DNA from: Rhodobacter sp. SY28-1
GTDB taxonomy: Bacteria; Pseudomonadota; Alphaproteobacteria; Rhodobacterales; Rhodobacteraceae
NCBI RefSeq assembly: GCF_005222785.1
Contig: NZ_STGH01000001.1
Location: forward strand, 806,001-870,000
Reading direction: 5' to 3'
DNA: 64,000 nt
The translations under genes were made by a program, and so were the position numbers. Shown piece after piece: positions 55,484 through 63,905 of this stretch. The notes under the pieces are model-generated. The model saw only the letters and a program-made list of their open reading frames with translations, made no database searches and was not told the DNA's origin. Within the stretch, counting starts at the first letter, position 1. Each line of letters opens with the position of its first letter.

Positions 55484-56500
55484 TTGACCAAGCCTACGCC
55501 CGACCCGCGCCACACCTTGACCCTTCGCGATGTGTCCGAGGCCTCGGGCGTCTCGGAAATGACGGTCAGCCGGGTCCTTCGCAACCGGGGCGACGTCTCG
55601 GCACCGACCCGCGAAAAGGTGCTGGAGGCCGCCCGCGCCCTAGGCTACGTCCCCAACAAGATCGCAGGCGCGCTCGCCTCGCAGCGGGTGAACCTTGTCG
55701 GCGTGGTAATTCCAAGCCTGTCGAACATGGTCTTCCCGGAAGTGATGACCGGCATTTCCGAAGTTCTGGAAGGTACCGGCCTGCAACCCGTTGTCGGCGT
55801 CACCAACTACCTGTCCGACCGTGAGGAATCGGTCATCTACGAAATGCTGTCCTGGCGGCCCTCGGGGATGATCATCGCGGGGCTGGAGCATTCCCAGGCG
55901 TCGCAAGCCATGCTGGCCCGCGCAGGTATCCCCATCGTCGAGATCATGGACATCGACGGTACGCCGATCGACCATGCCGTCGGCATTTCCCACCGCCGCG
56001 CCGGGCGTCAGATGGCCGAGGCGATCATCGCCGCCGGCTACCGCAAGATCGCCTTCCTCGGCACCCAGATGCCGAACGACTTCCGCGCCAAGAAGCGGCT
56101 GGAAGGATTTGAGGAGGCCTTGGGCAAGGCAGGCCTCACGCTCGTCGACCGCGAATACTATTCGGGCGGTTCGGCGCTTCTGAAGGGGCGCGAGATGACG
56201 GCGGCAGTCCTGGACCGGACCCCTGACGTCGATTTCCTGTATTATTCCAACGACATGATCGGGGCAGGGGGCCTTCTCTACTGCCTCGACAAAGGCCTTG
56301 ATGTCCCTGGCCGCATCGGCCTTGCCGGGTTCAACGGGGTCGAACTGCTCGACGGTCTGCCGCGCAAACTGGCGACGATGGACGCCTGCCGTCTGGAGAT
56401 CGGCCGCAAGGCCGCCGAGATCATCGCCGGCAAGGCCACCCCCGGCGAAAAGGTGGAGTTGTTCCCGACGCTGCAGCCCGGCGACACGATCCGCCGCTGA
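55484..56500 (+). CDS. LacI-family regulator, GntR-like (gluconate repressor type)
   Basis: This 338-residue protein has an N-terminal LacI helix-turn-helix (LRDVSEASGVSEMTVSRVLRN) and hinge helix, then a periplasmic-binding-type ligand domain. The sequence follows E. coli GntR closely in places (VVIPSLSNMVFPEV, EMLSWRPSGMI, AGIPIVEIMD), so gluconate control is inferred. The start appears to be TTG at 55484; no ATG before the HTH is available. No obvious gluconate gene is nearby, so targets may be elsewhere. Operator-like sites lie upstream. Confidence 0.82.
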   Translation: MTKPTPDPRHTLTLRDVSEASGVSEMTVSRVLRNRGDVSAPTREKVLEAARALGYVPNKIAGALASQRVNLVGVVIPSLSNMVFPEVMTGISEVLEGTGLQPVVGVTNYLSDREESVIYEMLSWRPSGMIIAGLEHSQASQAMLARAGIPIVEIMDIDGTPIDHAVGISHRRAGRQMAEAIIAAGYRKIAFLGTQMPNDFRAKKRLEGFEEALGKAGLTLVDREYYSGGSALLKGREMTAAVLDRTPDVDFLYYSNDMIGAGGLLYCLDKGLDVPGRIGLAGFNGVELLDGLPRKLATMDACRLEIGRKAAEIIAGKATPGEKVELFPTLQPGDTIRR

Positions 56501-56535
56501 CCGATGCCAGCGCCCGGCCTGCGGATCGTGACGGC

Positions 56536-57411
56536 ATGAAGCTTCCCGCCGATCTTGTCGCCGACCTGATCCGCGCCCTGCCGCTGGACACGCCGATACA
56601 GGTCGTCGACATCGGCGCCTCCGGCCTGCCGACCAGCGAGACACCGCCATACGAGCCGCTTCTGTCCCTTGGCCTCGCCCGGCTGACCGGGTTCGAGCCG
56701 AACCCCGACGAACTGGCGAAACTCCCCGCCTCCGACACCCGGCGCTATCTGCCCCATGCCATCGGCGACGGCGGCCCTGCGACCCTGCACCTGACGCGGC
56801 ATCCGGGCTTTGTCTCGACGCTTGCGCCCGATCCCGCGATCACCGCGCATATCCATTCCTTCGCCGCCCTGACCGAGGTCACCGCGCGGCAGCCGGTCCA
56901 GACCGTTCCGCTGGATGATATCGCCGACCTTCCACAGATCGACTGGCTGAAGATCGACATACAGGGTGGAGAGCTGGCAGCGTTCCGGGGCGGCAGCCGC
57001 AAACTGGCCCGCGCGCTCTGCATCCAGACCGAGGTCGCCTTCGTCCCGATCTACCAGGGCCAGCCGCTGTTTGCCGATCAGGACGCGATGCTGCGCAGTC
57101 TTGGACTGCGGTTCTTCGGCTTTGCCTCGGCCCACCGCTTCCCGTGCACCGGCACGCCGAACGATCTGTATTTCGAGGCCAAGCGTCGGGACATCGGCCA
57201 ATGGATTGACGCCGACGCGATCTATCTGCGCGACTTCACCGGGTGGGAGACACTGCCGGTCGAGGACCTGAAGCGGCTCTTCTTCATCCTGGCGCTCTGC
57301 TATCCCGCGATCAGCGCGACCCTGCGGCTGGCCGGCCTTCTGGTTGACAAAGGCGCGCTGCCCGGGCCTTTGCAGCATCGCCTTTTGCAGGCTCTTCAAC
57401 CGACATCGTAG
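56536..57411 (+). CDS. FkbM-family methyltransferase
   Basis: This 291-residue SAM methyltransferase is of the FkbM type. The first motif is VVDIGASGLPTSE, and the acidic motif is LKIDIQGGELAAFRGG. FkbM proteins methylate hydroxyl groups on sugars or small molecules. There is no signal peptide. It starts 35 bp after the LacI-family gene, on the same strand. The substrate is unknown; a glycan role would be speculative. Confidence 0.82.
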   Translation: MKLPADLVADLIRALPLDTPIQVVDIGASGLPTSETPPYEPLLSLGLARLTGFEPNPDELAKLPASDTRRYLPHAIGDGGPATLHLTRHPGFVSTLAPDPAITAHIHSFAALTEVTARQPVQTVPLDDIADLPQIDWLKIDIQGGELAAFRGGSRKLARALCIQTEVAFVPIYQGQPLFADQDAMLRSLGLRFFGFASAHRFPCTGTPNDLYFEAKRRDIGQWIDADAIYLRDFTGWETLPVEDLKRLFFILALCYPAISATLRLAGLLVDKGALPGPLQHRLLQALQPTS

Positions 57412-57431
57412 GGTGGGCAGTCCTGCCCACC
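57412..57431. repeat. Short palindromic repeat, possible terminator
   Basis: GGTGGGCAG-TC-CTGCCCACC is a perfect 9-bp inverted repeat with a two-base centre, immediately after the FkbM stop and before the convergent Nudix gene. Short inverted repeats of the GGTGGGCA form recur in Rhodobacterales genomes; from this window alone only one copy is certain. Confidence 0.55.
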
Positions 57432-57483
57432 GCCCGTGAAGATGGTTGGCGACTGGTAAACGCCCGCGACCAACCCCTTGAAA

Positions 57484-57948
57484 TCAAACGCGCAGCTCGG
57501 CCTGTCCCGCTTGGGCACCCGAGACCTCCCTCCAGACAATCCCCGCCCGCCGCTGCATCTCCGGCACTGCATTCGGATGCCCGAGGAACCCGACCACCGG
57601 CATCAGCTCCCAGCCCTGACCCTCATCCCCGAACCGGATCGCCGCAACCTCCTGCCGGGTCAGCCAGCCCCCGAAGAAGACCGACGTCCGCTCTGCCTCG
57701 ACCATCGACGGAAACACTCGCCGCCAGACCAGCCGGTCGGCCGAAAGCCGCAGCCCGAACTCCTCCCAAAGCTCCCTCAGAAGACAGTCCTCGGGGCCCT
57801 CGGCCCCCTCACGCCCGCCACCCGGCAAGTCCCAAAGCCCCGGCCAGCGCAGCCCGGGCTTTTCATCCCGCAGGTAGGTCAGGACGAATCCGTCGCAGAA
57901 CAGCGCGGCCTTGGCTCCCGTGAAATCGATGGAAGCCGAGACCTCCAC
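57484..57948 (-). CDS. Nudix hydrolase
   Basis: This 154-residue protein has the complete Nudix box: GGREGAE, then EDCLLRELWEEFGL, matching Gx5Ex7REUxEExGU. It hydrolyses a nucleoside diphosphate linked to another moiety; the specific substrate is not readable. It starts with GTG at 57948, 1 bp after the NfeD stop, so it forms an operon with NfeD and SPFH. Confidence 0.9.
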   Translation of the reverse strand: MEVSASIDFTGAKAALFCDGFVLTYLRDEKPGLRWPGLWDLPGGGREGAEGPEDCLLRELWEEFGLRLSADRLVWRRVFPSMVEAERTSVFFGGWLTRQEVAAIRFGDEGQGWELMPVVGFLGHPNAVPEMQRRAGIVWREVSGAQAGQAELRV

Positions 57949-57949
57949 C

Positions 57950-58231
57950 TCAGGGCTGGTCGTTGATGTCGCGGTCCCAGACCTTCACCTGCCCCTCGCG
58001 GACCCCGACAACCCGGCGCAGGACCAGCCAGGCCAGGACCGAGACGACCGCGAAGATCAGGATCAGCGCCGCCGGACCCGCGGAGACACCGATCCCCACC
58101 AGGACCCCGGTCACCACCGCGCCGATGGCAAAGCCCAGGAAGATGAAGCCGGGTGCCAGCACCTCCAGCACGCCCAGGGCAAAGCCCAGGATCACCCAGG
58201 CCCACCAGGTTCCCATCAGGGTTGCAAACAT
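57950..58231 (-). CDS. NfeD-family small membrane protein
   Basis: This 93-residue protein has an N-terminal membrane region of three hydrophobic stretches (WWAWVILGFALGVLEVLAPG, GFAIGAVVTGVLVGIG, ALILIFAVVSVLAWLVL) and a short charged tail, as in the short NfeD (NfeD1b-like) proteins that pair with SPFH/stomatin proteins. It lies 1 bp after the SPFH gene, the usual partner. It lacks the protease domain of long NfeD proteins. Confidence 0.85.
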   Translation of the reverse strand: MFATLMGTWWAWVILGFALGVLEVLAPGFIFLGFAIGAVVTGVLVGIGVSAGPAALILIFAVVSVLAWLVLRRVVGVREGQVKVWDRDINDQP

Positions 58232-58232
58232 C

Positions 58233-59114
58233 TTAGCCCCGTCCCTTCAGCATCTTGAACGCGTCGCCAAAGGCTTCCAGCGCGTTCGCGGGCACCAGGA
58301 TCGTCTGCTTGCCCTGACCGACGGCCACGGCCTGCAGCGCCTCGACCTGCTTCAGCGCGACCTGGAACTGAGCGGCCTCAAGGCCGTTTTCCTTGATCGC
58401 CCCGGCGATGACACCCGTCGCATAGGCCTCGGCATCCGCCGTCACGCGGCGCGCCTTGGCGGCCTGTTCGGCGGCGTAAAGGTCGGCGTCAGCCGCAAGC
58501 TCGACCGACCGCTTCTTGCCCTCGGCCTCCATCACCTGCGCCCGCCGCGCGCGTTCGGCGTTCAGCTGCTGCAGCATCGCGGCCCGCGTCGCCTCGTCCA
58601 GGTTCACGTCCAGGATTTCCGCACGGGTCACCTCGACCCCCCAGTCGTCGACCATCGCCGTGACCTGCTCGCGCACGCGTTCAATCAGCTGCGCGCGGTT
58701 CGACTGCACCTGGTCCAGCTCCAGCTTGCCGATCTCGCTGCGGACGATCCCCGCCACCGTCGTGGCAATCGCGCCATCCACGTCCCGGATCCGGTAGACG
58801 GTCTTTTCCGGCTCGGTCACCCGGTAGAAGACGCTGGTTTCGACCTTCACCAGCACGTTGTCGGCGGTGATGGCATCCTGCGAGGCATTCGGCAGCTGAC
58901 GTTCCAGCACGGATACCTTGTGCGCGATCCGGTCTAGGAAGGGCACCACGAAGTTGATCCCGGGCCCCAGCACGGCCCGAAGGCGTCCGAAACGCTCGAC
59001 CACATGCTTTTCCGACTGCGGCACGATCCGCACGCCAAGGAAAATGCAAAGGATGATGAAAAGCGCGATTGCCAGATAAACGCCCGGCCAGCCAATGAGA
59101 AAGTCAAGATCCAC
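58233..59114 (-). CDS. SPFH/Band-7 (QmcA/stomatin-like) protein
   Basis: This 293-residue protein has one N-terminal membrane helix (VYLAIALFIILCIFLGV) followed by the SPFH domain (VVERFGRLRAVLGPGINF, LPNASQDAITADNVLVKVE, GIVRSEIGKLELDQV) and a long helical oligomerisation region rich in Ala and Glu. It starts with GTG at 59114 after GGAGGA. Stomatin-type proteins form membrane microdomain cages. It forms an operon with nfeD and the Nudix gene. Confidence 0.92.
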   Translation of the reverse strand: MDLDFLIGWPGVYLAIALFIILCIFLGVRIVPQSEKHVVERFGRLRAVLGPGINFVVPFLDRIAHKVSVLERQLPNASQDAITADNVLVKVETSVFYRVTEPEKTVYRIRDVDGAIATTVAGIVRSEIGKLELDQVQSNRAQLIERVREQVTAMVDDWGVEVTRAEILDVNLDEATRAAMLQQLNAERARRAQVMEAEGKKRSVELAADADLYAAEQAAKARRVTADAEAYATGVIAGAIKENGLEAAQFQVALKQVEALQAVAVGQGKQTILVPANALEAFGDAFKMLKGRG

Positions 59115-59259
59115 GTCAAATCCTCCGGTCCAACTCCGCCCTGCAGGCGTTGACGGGAATGTGACCCCGGATCACGCCCTGCGCAAGACCCTGTCCGTCA
59201 CTTCCCCCTGCCGCGCTTAGCGGATAGTGTCGCCGCGCCTGACCTGAACGGAGCCGATC

Positions 59260-59505
59260 ATGACCCAGCGCCTGCATCTCGTCTTTGGTGGCGAGCTGGT
59301 GGACCCCCAGACCAACGTCTTCCGCGACGTAAGCCAGATCCATATCGTCGGCATGTTCCCGAACTACGAAAGCGCGTATCGGGCCTGGAAGGGCGAGGCG
59401 CAGCGCACTGTGGACAATGCCCACATGCGCTATTTCATCGCCCATATCCACCGGCTGCGCGACGAATCCGCCGCCGCTTCGGCGACCGAGGAACTGGGCA
59501 ACTGA
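59260..59505 (+). CDS. DUF4170 small protein
   Basis: This 81-residue protein carries the DUF4170 core: LHLVFGGELVDPQTNVFRD, IVGMFPNYESAYRAWKG and DNAHMRYFIAHIHRL. It lies 3 bp before the KDO transferase gene, as in many alphaproteobacteria, so it forms an operon with the lipid A synthesis genes. Its function is unknown. Confidence 0.88.
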   Translation: MTQRLHLVFGGELVDPQTNVFRDVSQIHIVGMFPNYESAYRAWKGEAQRTVDNAHMRYFIAHIHRLRDESAAASATEELGN

Positions 59506-59508
59506 TCC

Positions 59509-60705
59509 ATGGCCGCCTCGCTTGGCCTGACGCTGTACAACCTTGGTCAGCGGCGCGATCAGGCCGAGGCGTCTGCGCGACCGGCCCGTCCGGTCGGGCG
59601 GCTTGTCTGGCTGCACGCGCCGGGTGAGGCGCTCCTCAGCCCAATGCGCGCGCTGGCCCGCAGGCTGGTAGAGGAGGACGGGCTCCCGGTCCTCCTGACC
59701 GCGCCTGACGCGGGTTCGTCGCTGGACGGCGTGGTGATGCAGTCCCCGCCGCCGGACACCGTCGTCGACGCCCGGGCGTTCCTCGACCACTGGCGCCCCG
59801 AGGTGGCGATCTTCGCAGGCGGCCAGCTGCGCCCCGCGGTCATGCACGAGGCGGCCGAGCGGAAAATCCCCATGCTGGTGGTGAACGGCAAGGCCCCCGT
59901 CTTCCTGCGCGAACGCGATGCCTGGTATCCGGGCCTGATGCGTCAGGTCCTAGGCCGGTTTCGCGGCATCATGGCCGTGGACGAAGCTGCTGCCCGCGCC
60001 TTCCGCAAGGGCGGTGCCGGGTTGTCCCTGGTCGCGGTCACCGGCCGGATGGAGGAGGAAAGCGCTGTCCTTCCGGTCCTCGAATCCGAACGCGCCGCGC
60101 TGTCGAAGCTTCTGACCGCGCGCCCGGTCTGGTTCGCCGCCGGACTGACCGAAAGCGAAGAGGCGGCCGTACTGCAGGCCCACCGCAAGGCGTTGCAACA
60201 TTCGCACCGGCTTTTGCTGATCCTGCTGCCGGCCCAGCCCGCGCGCGCAGCGACTCTGGCCAGGGACCTCGCCGCATCCGGAGACTGGGTCGTCGCCGCA
60301 CGCGCCGCGGACGAGGACCCCGAGTCCGACATCGAGATTCTGGTGGCCGACAATCCCGCCGAATACGGGCTCTGGTATCGGCTGGCTCCGGTGACTTTCC
60401 TGGGCGGGACACTCTCTGGCAAGGGCCCGACCCGCAACCCGATGGAGGCCGCCGTCCTTGGCTCGGCGATCATGCACGGGCCGAAGACCGGGCAGTCGGG
60501 CCCGATCTTCGGACGTCTGGGCGCTGCCCGGGCGACGCGCGCGGTCGCTTCGGCCAATGATCTGGGCGAGGCGTTGGGTGACCTTCTGGCCCCGGACCGC
60601 GCGGCCCGTCTGGCGCAGGCGGCATGGGCCGTGGCCAGCGAAGGGGCCGAGGTCACAGACACCGTCCTCCAGCGCATCCGCGCCATCATGGACGGGGAAG
60701 ACTGA
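59509..60705 (+). CDS. waaA: 3-deoxy-D-manno-octulosonic acid (KDO) transferase
   Basis: This 398-residue protein is a GT-B glycosyltransferase with the N-terminal KdtA/WaaA domain. It transfers KDO to lipid A. The usual HAxSVGE loop is reduced to HAPGEALLS, still keeping the candidate Glu base, and the C-terminal half contains FLGGTLSGKGPTRNPMEAA. It overlaps lpxK at its stop (TGATG), which supports the assignment. Confidence 0.87.
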   Translation: MAASLGLTLYNLGQRRDQAEASARPARPVGRLVWLHAPGEALLSPMRALARRLVEEDGLPVLLTAPDAGSSLDGVVMQSPPPDTVVDARAFLDHWRPEVAIFAGGQLRPAVMHEAAERKIPMLVVNGKAPVFLRERDAWYPGLMRQVLGRFRGIMAVDEAAARAFRKGGAGLSLVAVTGRMEEESAVLPVLESERAALSKLLTARPVWFAAGLTESEEAAVLQAHRKALQHSHRLLLILLPAQPARAATLARDLAASGDWVVAARAADEDPESDIEILVADNPAEYGLWYRLAPVTFLGGTLSGKGPTRNPMEAAVLGSAIMHGPKTGQSGPIFGRLGAARATRAVASANDLGEALGDLLAPDRAARLAQAAWAVASEGAEVTDTVLQRIRAIMDGED

Positions 60706-61694
60706 TGCGCGCCCCCGGCTTCTGGTTCACGTCCCCGGATCGCCCGGGACTGATCCCTCGCCTTCTTGCCCCCCTGGGCTGGCTCTATGCCGCTGCCACC
60801 GCGCGCCGGTTGCGCCGGCCGGGCTATGTGCCGCAGGTCCCGGTGATCTGTGTCGGGAACCTGACCGCCGGGGGCGCGGGCAAGACACCAACCACGATTG
60901 CCTTGGCCAACCGGCTCTCGGCAATGGGCCATGCCGTCCATGTCGTCAGCCGCGGCTATGGCGGCAGCCTTGCGGGTCCGGTCCGTGTCGACGAGGCCCG
61001 CCACAGTGCCGCCGATGTGGGGGACGAGCCGCTCCTCCTCTCCGCCTTCGCGCCGGTCTGGATTGCGAAGGACCGGGCAGCGGGCGTGAAGGCGGCCGAG
61101 GCCGCGGGCGCGCGGGTGATCTTGCTCGACGACGGCTTCCAGAACCCCGCCGTGAAACCCTCGCTTGGCCTTGTGGTGGTCGATGCCAACCGCGGCTTCG
61201 GCAATGGCCGCTGCATCCCCGCAGGCCCCCTGCGCGAACCTGTCGCCACAGGTCTCGCCCGCGCCGATCTGGTTCTGACCATCGGCGACACCGCCGCGCA
61301 GACGCGCTTTGAAGCCCAATGGGGCAGGGCCATCCAGGTCCCCCGCCTTAAGGGAGAGTTGCGCCCCCTCGCCATGGGCATGGACTGGCAGGGCACGCGC
61401 GTCCTCGCCTTCGCGGGCATCGCCGACCCCTCGCGCTTCTTTGCCACCCTGCGCGCCGAAGGTGCCGAGGTGATCCGTGGCGAGGCGCTGGCCGACCACG
61501 AAATCCTCTCCGACACCCTCCTCCGCCGGTTGGAGGCCGAGGCCAAGGCCACCGGCGCGCAGCTCGTTACGACCGAAAAGGACGCTGCCCGCCTGTCACC
61601 CGCCTGGCGAAGCAAGGTCCTGACTCTGGTCGTGCGGCTGCAGGTCCAGGACTGGTCAGCCCTTGACGCACATCTCGTCCGTCTGGGCCTCTGA
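60705..61694 (+). CDS. lpxK: Tetraacyldisaccharide 4'-kinase
   Basis: LpxK phosphorylates the lipid A disaccharide precursor at the inner membrane. The 329-residue protein has the P-loop GNLTAGGAGKTPTTIAL and the RGYGG-type SRGYGGSLAGPVRV, the motif DDGFQNPA, and a C-terminal EKDAARL. Start at 60705 overlaps the previous stop. It overlaps the convergent mnmD by 39 bp at its 3' end. Confidence 0.95.
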   Translation: MRAPGFWFTSPDRPGLIPRLLAPLGWLYAAATARRLRRPGYVPQVPVICVGNLTAGGAGKTPTTIALANRLSAMGHAVHVVSRGYGGSLAGPVRVDEARHSAADVGDEPLLLSAFAPVWIAKDRAAGVKAAEAAGARVILLDDGFQNPAVKPSLGLVVVDANRGFGNGRCIPAGPLREPVATGLARADLVLTIGDTAAQTRFEAQWGRAIQVPRLKGELRPLAMGMDWQGTRVLAFAGIADPSRFFATLRAEGAEVIRGEALADHEILSDTLLRRLEAEAKATGAQLVTTEKDAARLSPAWRSKVLTLVVRLQVQDWSALDAHLVRLGL

Positions 61695-62357
61695 AAGCCG
61701 ACCCACCGACATGTGCCGCTTGCGCCCGAATCCCGGGGCGCGGGCAACCGTAAACCCGGCCTCGGCCAGCGCCCGCCGGACATGACCGGCGGCGGTATAG
61801 GTCGCAAAGGTCCCGCCCGGAACAGTGTGCCGCGCGACCTCGGCCATCAGCTCGGGCGACCACAGCTCCGGGTTCTTGGCAGGCGAGAAGCCATCGAGAA
61901 ACCACGCATCCGCGTGGCCGCCCCACCGGGGTAGCGTCTGCCGCGCGTCACCTACGATGATCCGCGCCGTAAGGTTCGGAAACTGCAGTTCTCGCGCCCC
62001 TGCCGCCCATTGTACCAGCATCGGCTCTGCGATTTCTGCTAGATCCGGGAAAGCGGCAAAGGCCCGCGCCATATCCGCCGCCGACATCGGAAAGGCCTCG
62101 AAACTGGTATAGCTGACCCACCCCGGCCCCTGATGCGCGATCAGCGTGGCCAAGAGGTTCAGCCCAGTCCCAAAGCCCAGCTCCGCGATGTGGAACCCGT
62201 CCCGGAACCGCCCCGGCAAACCGTTCCCCGCCAGGAACACATGCCGCGTCTCCTCCAACCCCCCGGCCAGTGAGAAGTAGGGGTCGTCGAACCGCCGCGA
62301 CACCGGGATCAGGTCGTCGCGCCAATCTAGATCGGGGGGCTGTTCGGCGGCGCTCAT
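61656..62357 (-). CDS. mnmD: tRNA 5-aminomethyl-2-thiouridine methyltransferase, MnmD (DUF752)
   Basis: This 233-residue SAM methyltransferase has the MnmD pattern: FHIAELGFGTGLNLLAT (SAM motif), YTSFEAFPMS, and WFLDGFSPAKNPELWS (catalytic DGFSPxxNP). It corresponds to the N-terminal half of E. coli MnmC and modifies the wobble base U34 of some tRNAs. ATG at 62357; the frame extends upstream without family similarity. An FAD oxidase like the other half of MnmC lies divergently, 43 bp away. Confidence 0.93.
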   Translation of the reverse strand: MSAAEQPPDLDWRDDLIPVSRRFDDPYFSLAGGLEETRHVFLAGNGLPGRFRDGFHIAELGFGTGLNLLATLIAHQGPGWVSYTSFEAFPMSAADMARAFAAFPDLAEIAEPMLVQWAAGARELQFPNLTARIIVGDARQTLPRWGGHADAWFLDGFSPAKNPELWSPELMAEVARHTVPGGTFATYTAAGHVRRALAEAGFTVARAPGFGRKRHMSVGRLSEAQTDEMCVKG

Positions 62358-62400
62358 CGGGGATAGTCCTTTGCCCCGTTCATGGTCTCGGGGCAGGGGA

Positions 62401-63456
62401 ATGGCAAGCGTCGACGTCACGGTGCGCGGGGCAGGGATCTTTGGCCTGTCCATCGCCTGGACCTGCCTCCAGCGCGGCGCGAAGGTCCGGGTGATCGAAA
62501 ACGCCCACCCCGGCGCAGGCTCCTCCGGCGGCCTCGTCGGTGCCCTTTCGCCCCACGTCCCTGAGGCCTGGAACGCCAAGAAGGCCTTCCAGCTGGAAAG
62601 CCTGCTGATGGCCGCCGACTGGTGGGCAACAGTCGAGGCCGCCTCCGGCCTCCCCTCCGGCTACGCCCGCCTTGGCCGGTTGCAGCCGCTCCCAGACGAC
62701 CGCGCGGTCGAAGGCGCCCGCCGCCGCGAAATCGAGGCTACGACGCTCTGGCAGGGCAGGGCAGTCTGGCAGGTCATTCCCGCCTCCGGCGCAGCGTGGG
62801 AGCCCGTCACGCCCACCGGGTGGCTGGTCCGCGACACCCTCTCCGCCCGGCTCTCCCCCCGCATGGGCTTGGCCTGCCTCATCGGGGCGCTGACCGCGAA
62901 GGGGGCAGAGCTGGTCCTGGGAGAAGCCGAGGAGACCGGCCAAGTCATCCACGCCACCGGCGTCGCCGGACTGCATGAGCTGTCCCAAGCCTTCGCCGCC
63001 CCGCTCGGCTCCGGCGTGAAGGGCCAGGCCCTCTCCCTCCGCCACGACGCCCGCGACCAGCCGCAGCTTTTTGTCGACGGTCTCCACATTGTTCCCCACG
63101 CCGACGGAACCGCCGCCATAGGCTCGACGTCCGAGACCACTTGGACCCACGACGAAACCGACGCGCAACTCGACACCCTCCACGCCAAGGCCATCGCCGC
63201 CGTCCCCGCCCTTGCCAAAGCCGAAATCACCGCCCGCTGGGCCGGCATCCGCCCCAAGGCAGCCACCCGAGCCCCCGTCCTTGGAGGCTGGCCCAACCGC
63301 CCCGGCCATTTCATCGCCAACGGCGGCTTCAAGATCGGCTTCGGCATGGCACCCAAGGTCGCCGAGGTCATGGCCGACCTGATCCTCGACGCCCGCGACA
63401 CCATCCCCCCAGACTTCCGCGTCGAGACCCTGCTTCAGAAAACCGCCCGTCGGTAG
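62401..63456 (+). CDS. FAD-dependent oxidoreductase (DAO family, MnmC2-like)
   Basis: This 351-residue protein of the D-amino-acid-oxidase family has the N-terminal FAD loop VTVRGAGIFGLSIAW (GxGxxG-type), the helix following it, and the C-terminal segment RPKAATRAPVLGG...NGGFKIGFGMAPKVAE. Start ATG at 62401 after GGGGCAGGGG. It faces mnmD and resembles the oxidase half of MnmC, so it may act on the same U34 side chain; other amine oxidations are possible. Its 3' end overlaps the GNAT gene by 22 bp. Confidence 0.82.
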   Translation: MASVDVTVRGAGIFGLSIAWTCLQRGAKVRVIENAHPGAGSSGGLVGALSPHVPEAWNAKKAFQLESLLMAADWWATVEAASGLPSGYARLGRLQPLPDDRAVEGARRREIEATTLWQGRAVWQVIPASGAAWEPVTPTGWLVRDTLSARLSPRMGLACLIGALTAKGAELVLGEAEETGQVIHATGVAGLHELSQAFAAPLGSGVKGQALSLRHDARDQPQLFVDGLHIVPHADGTAAIGSTSETTWTHDETDAQLDTLHAKAIAAVPALAKAEITARWAGIRPKAATRAPVLGGWPNRPGHFIANGGFKIGFGMAPKVAEVMADLILDARDTIPPDFRVETLLQKTARR

Positions 63457-63905
63457 GTGATCGACGTCGCCCGGTCAAACCCCGGATGCGCTGTCCGCCC
63501 GACCTCCTGAAAACCCATCGCAAGAAACGCCGCCTGGTTCTCCACCAGCTCCACCCGCGTCTGCAGTTCCAGCGCGGGCAGGCCCCTCTCCCGCGCCCGC
63601 TCCTCGGCGACCTCGATCAGCCGCCGCGCCAGCCCCCGGCCCCGGAAAGCCGCCGCCACCGCCAGCTTGCCCAGGTAAAGGGCGTCGGTCTTCGGGGTCA
63701 GGACGATGCAGGCCGCGATGCCTACATCGGTTTCGTCGATGATCCATATCTCTCCGCCTTCGGCCTGCGCGCTCAGCACCTCGGGCGTCAGGTCGCGCAA
63801 CGAGGAAGGCGGGTCGATCCGTCCGTCCATGAAGGCGAATGCCTCCCGCAAAAGCGCCAGCATCGGCGGCCAAAGCGCGGGATCGGTGATACGGCGTGGG
63901 GTCAT
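63435..63905 (-). CDS. GNAT-family N-acetyltransferase
   Basis: This 156-residue protein has the GNAT core: YLGKLAVAAAFRGRGLARRLI (acetyl-CoA loop RGRGLA) and a C-terminal strand with ENQAAFLAMGFQEVGR. Start ATG overlaps the stop of an upstream gene (ATGA) that continues out of the window. The substrate is unknown. Confidence 0.9.
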   Translation of the reverse strand: MTPRRITDPALWPPMLALLREAFAFMDGRIDPPSSLRDLTPEVLSAQAEGGEIWIIDETDVGIAACIVLTPKTDALYLGKLAVAAAFRGRGLARRLIEVAEERARERGLPALELQTRVELVENQAAFLAMGFQEVGRTAHPGFDRATSITYRRAVF

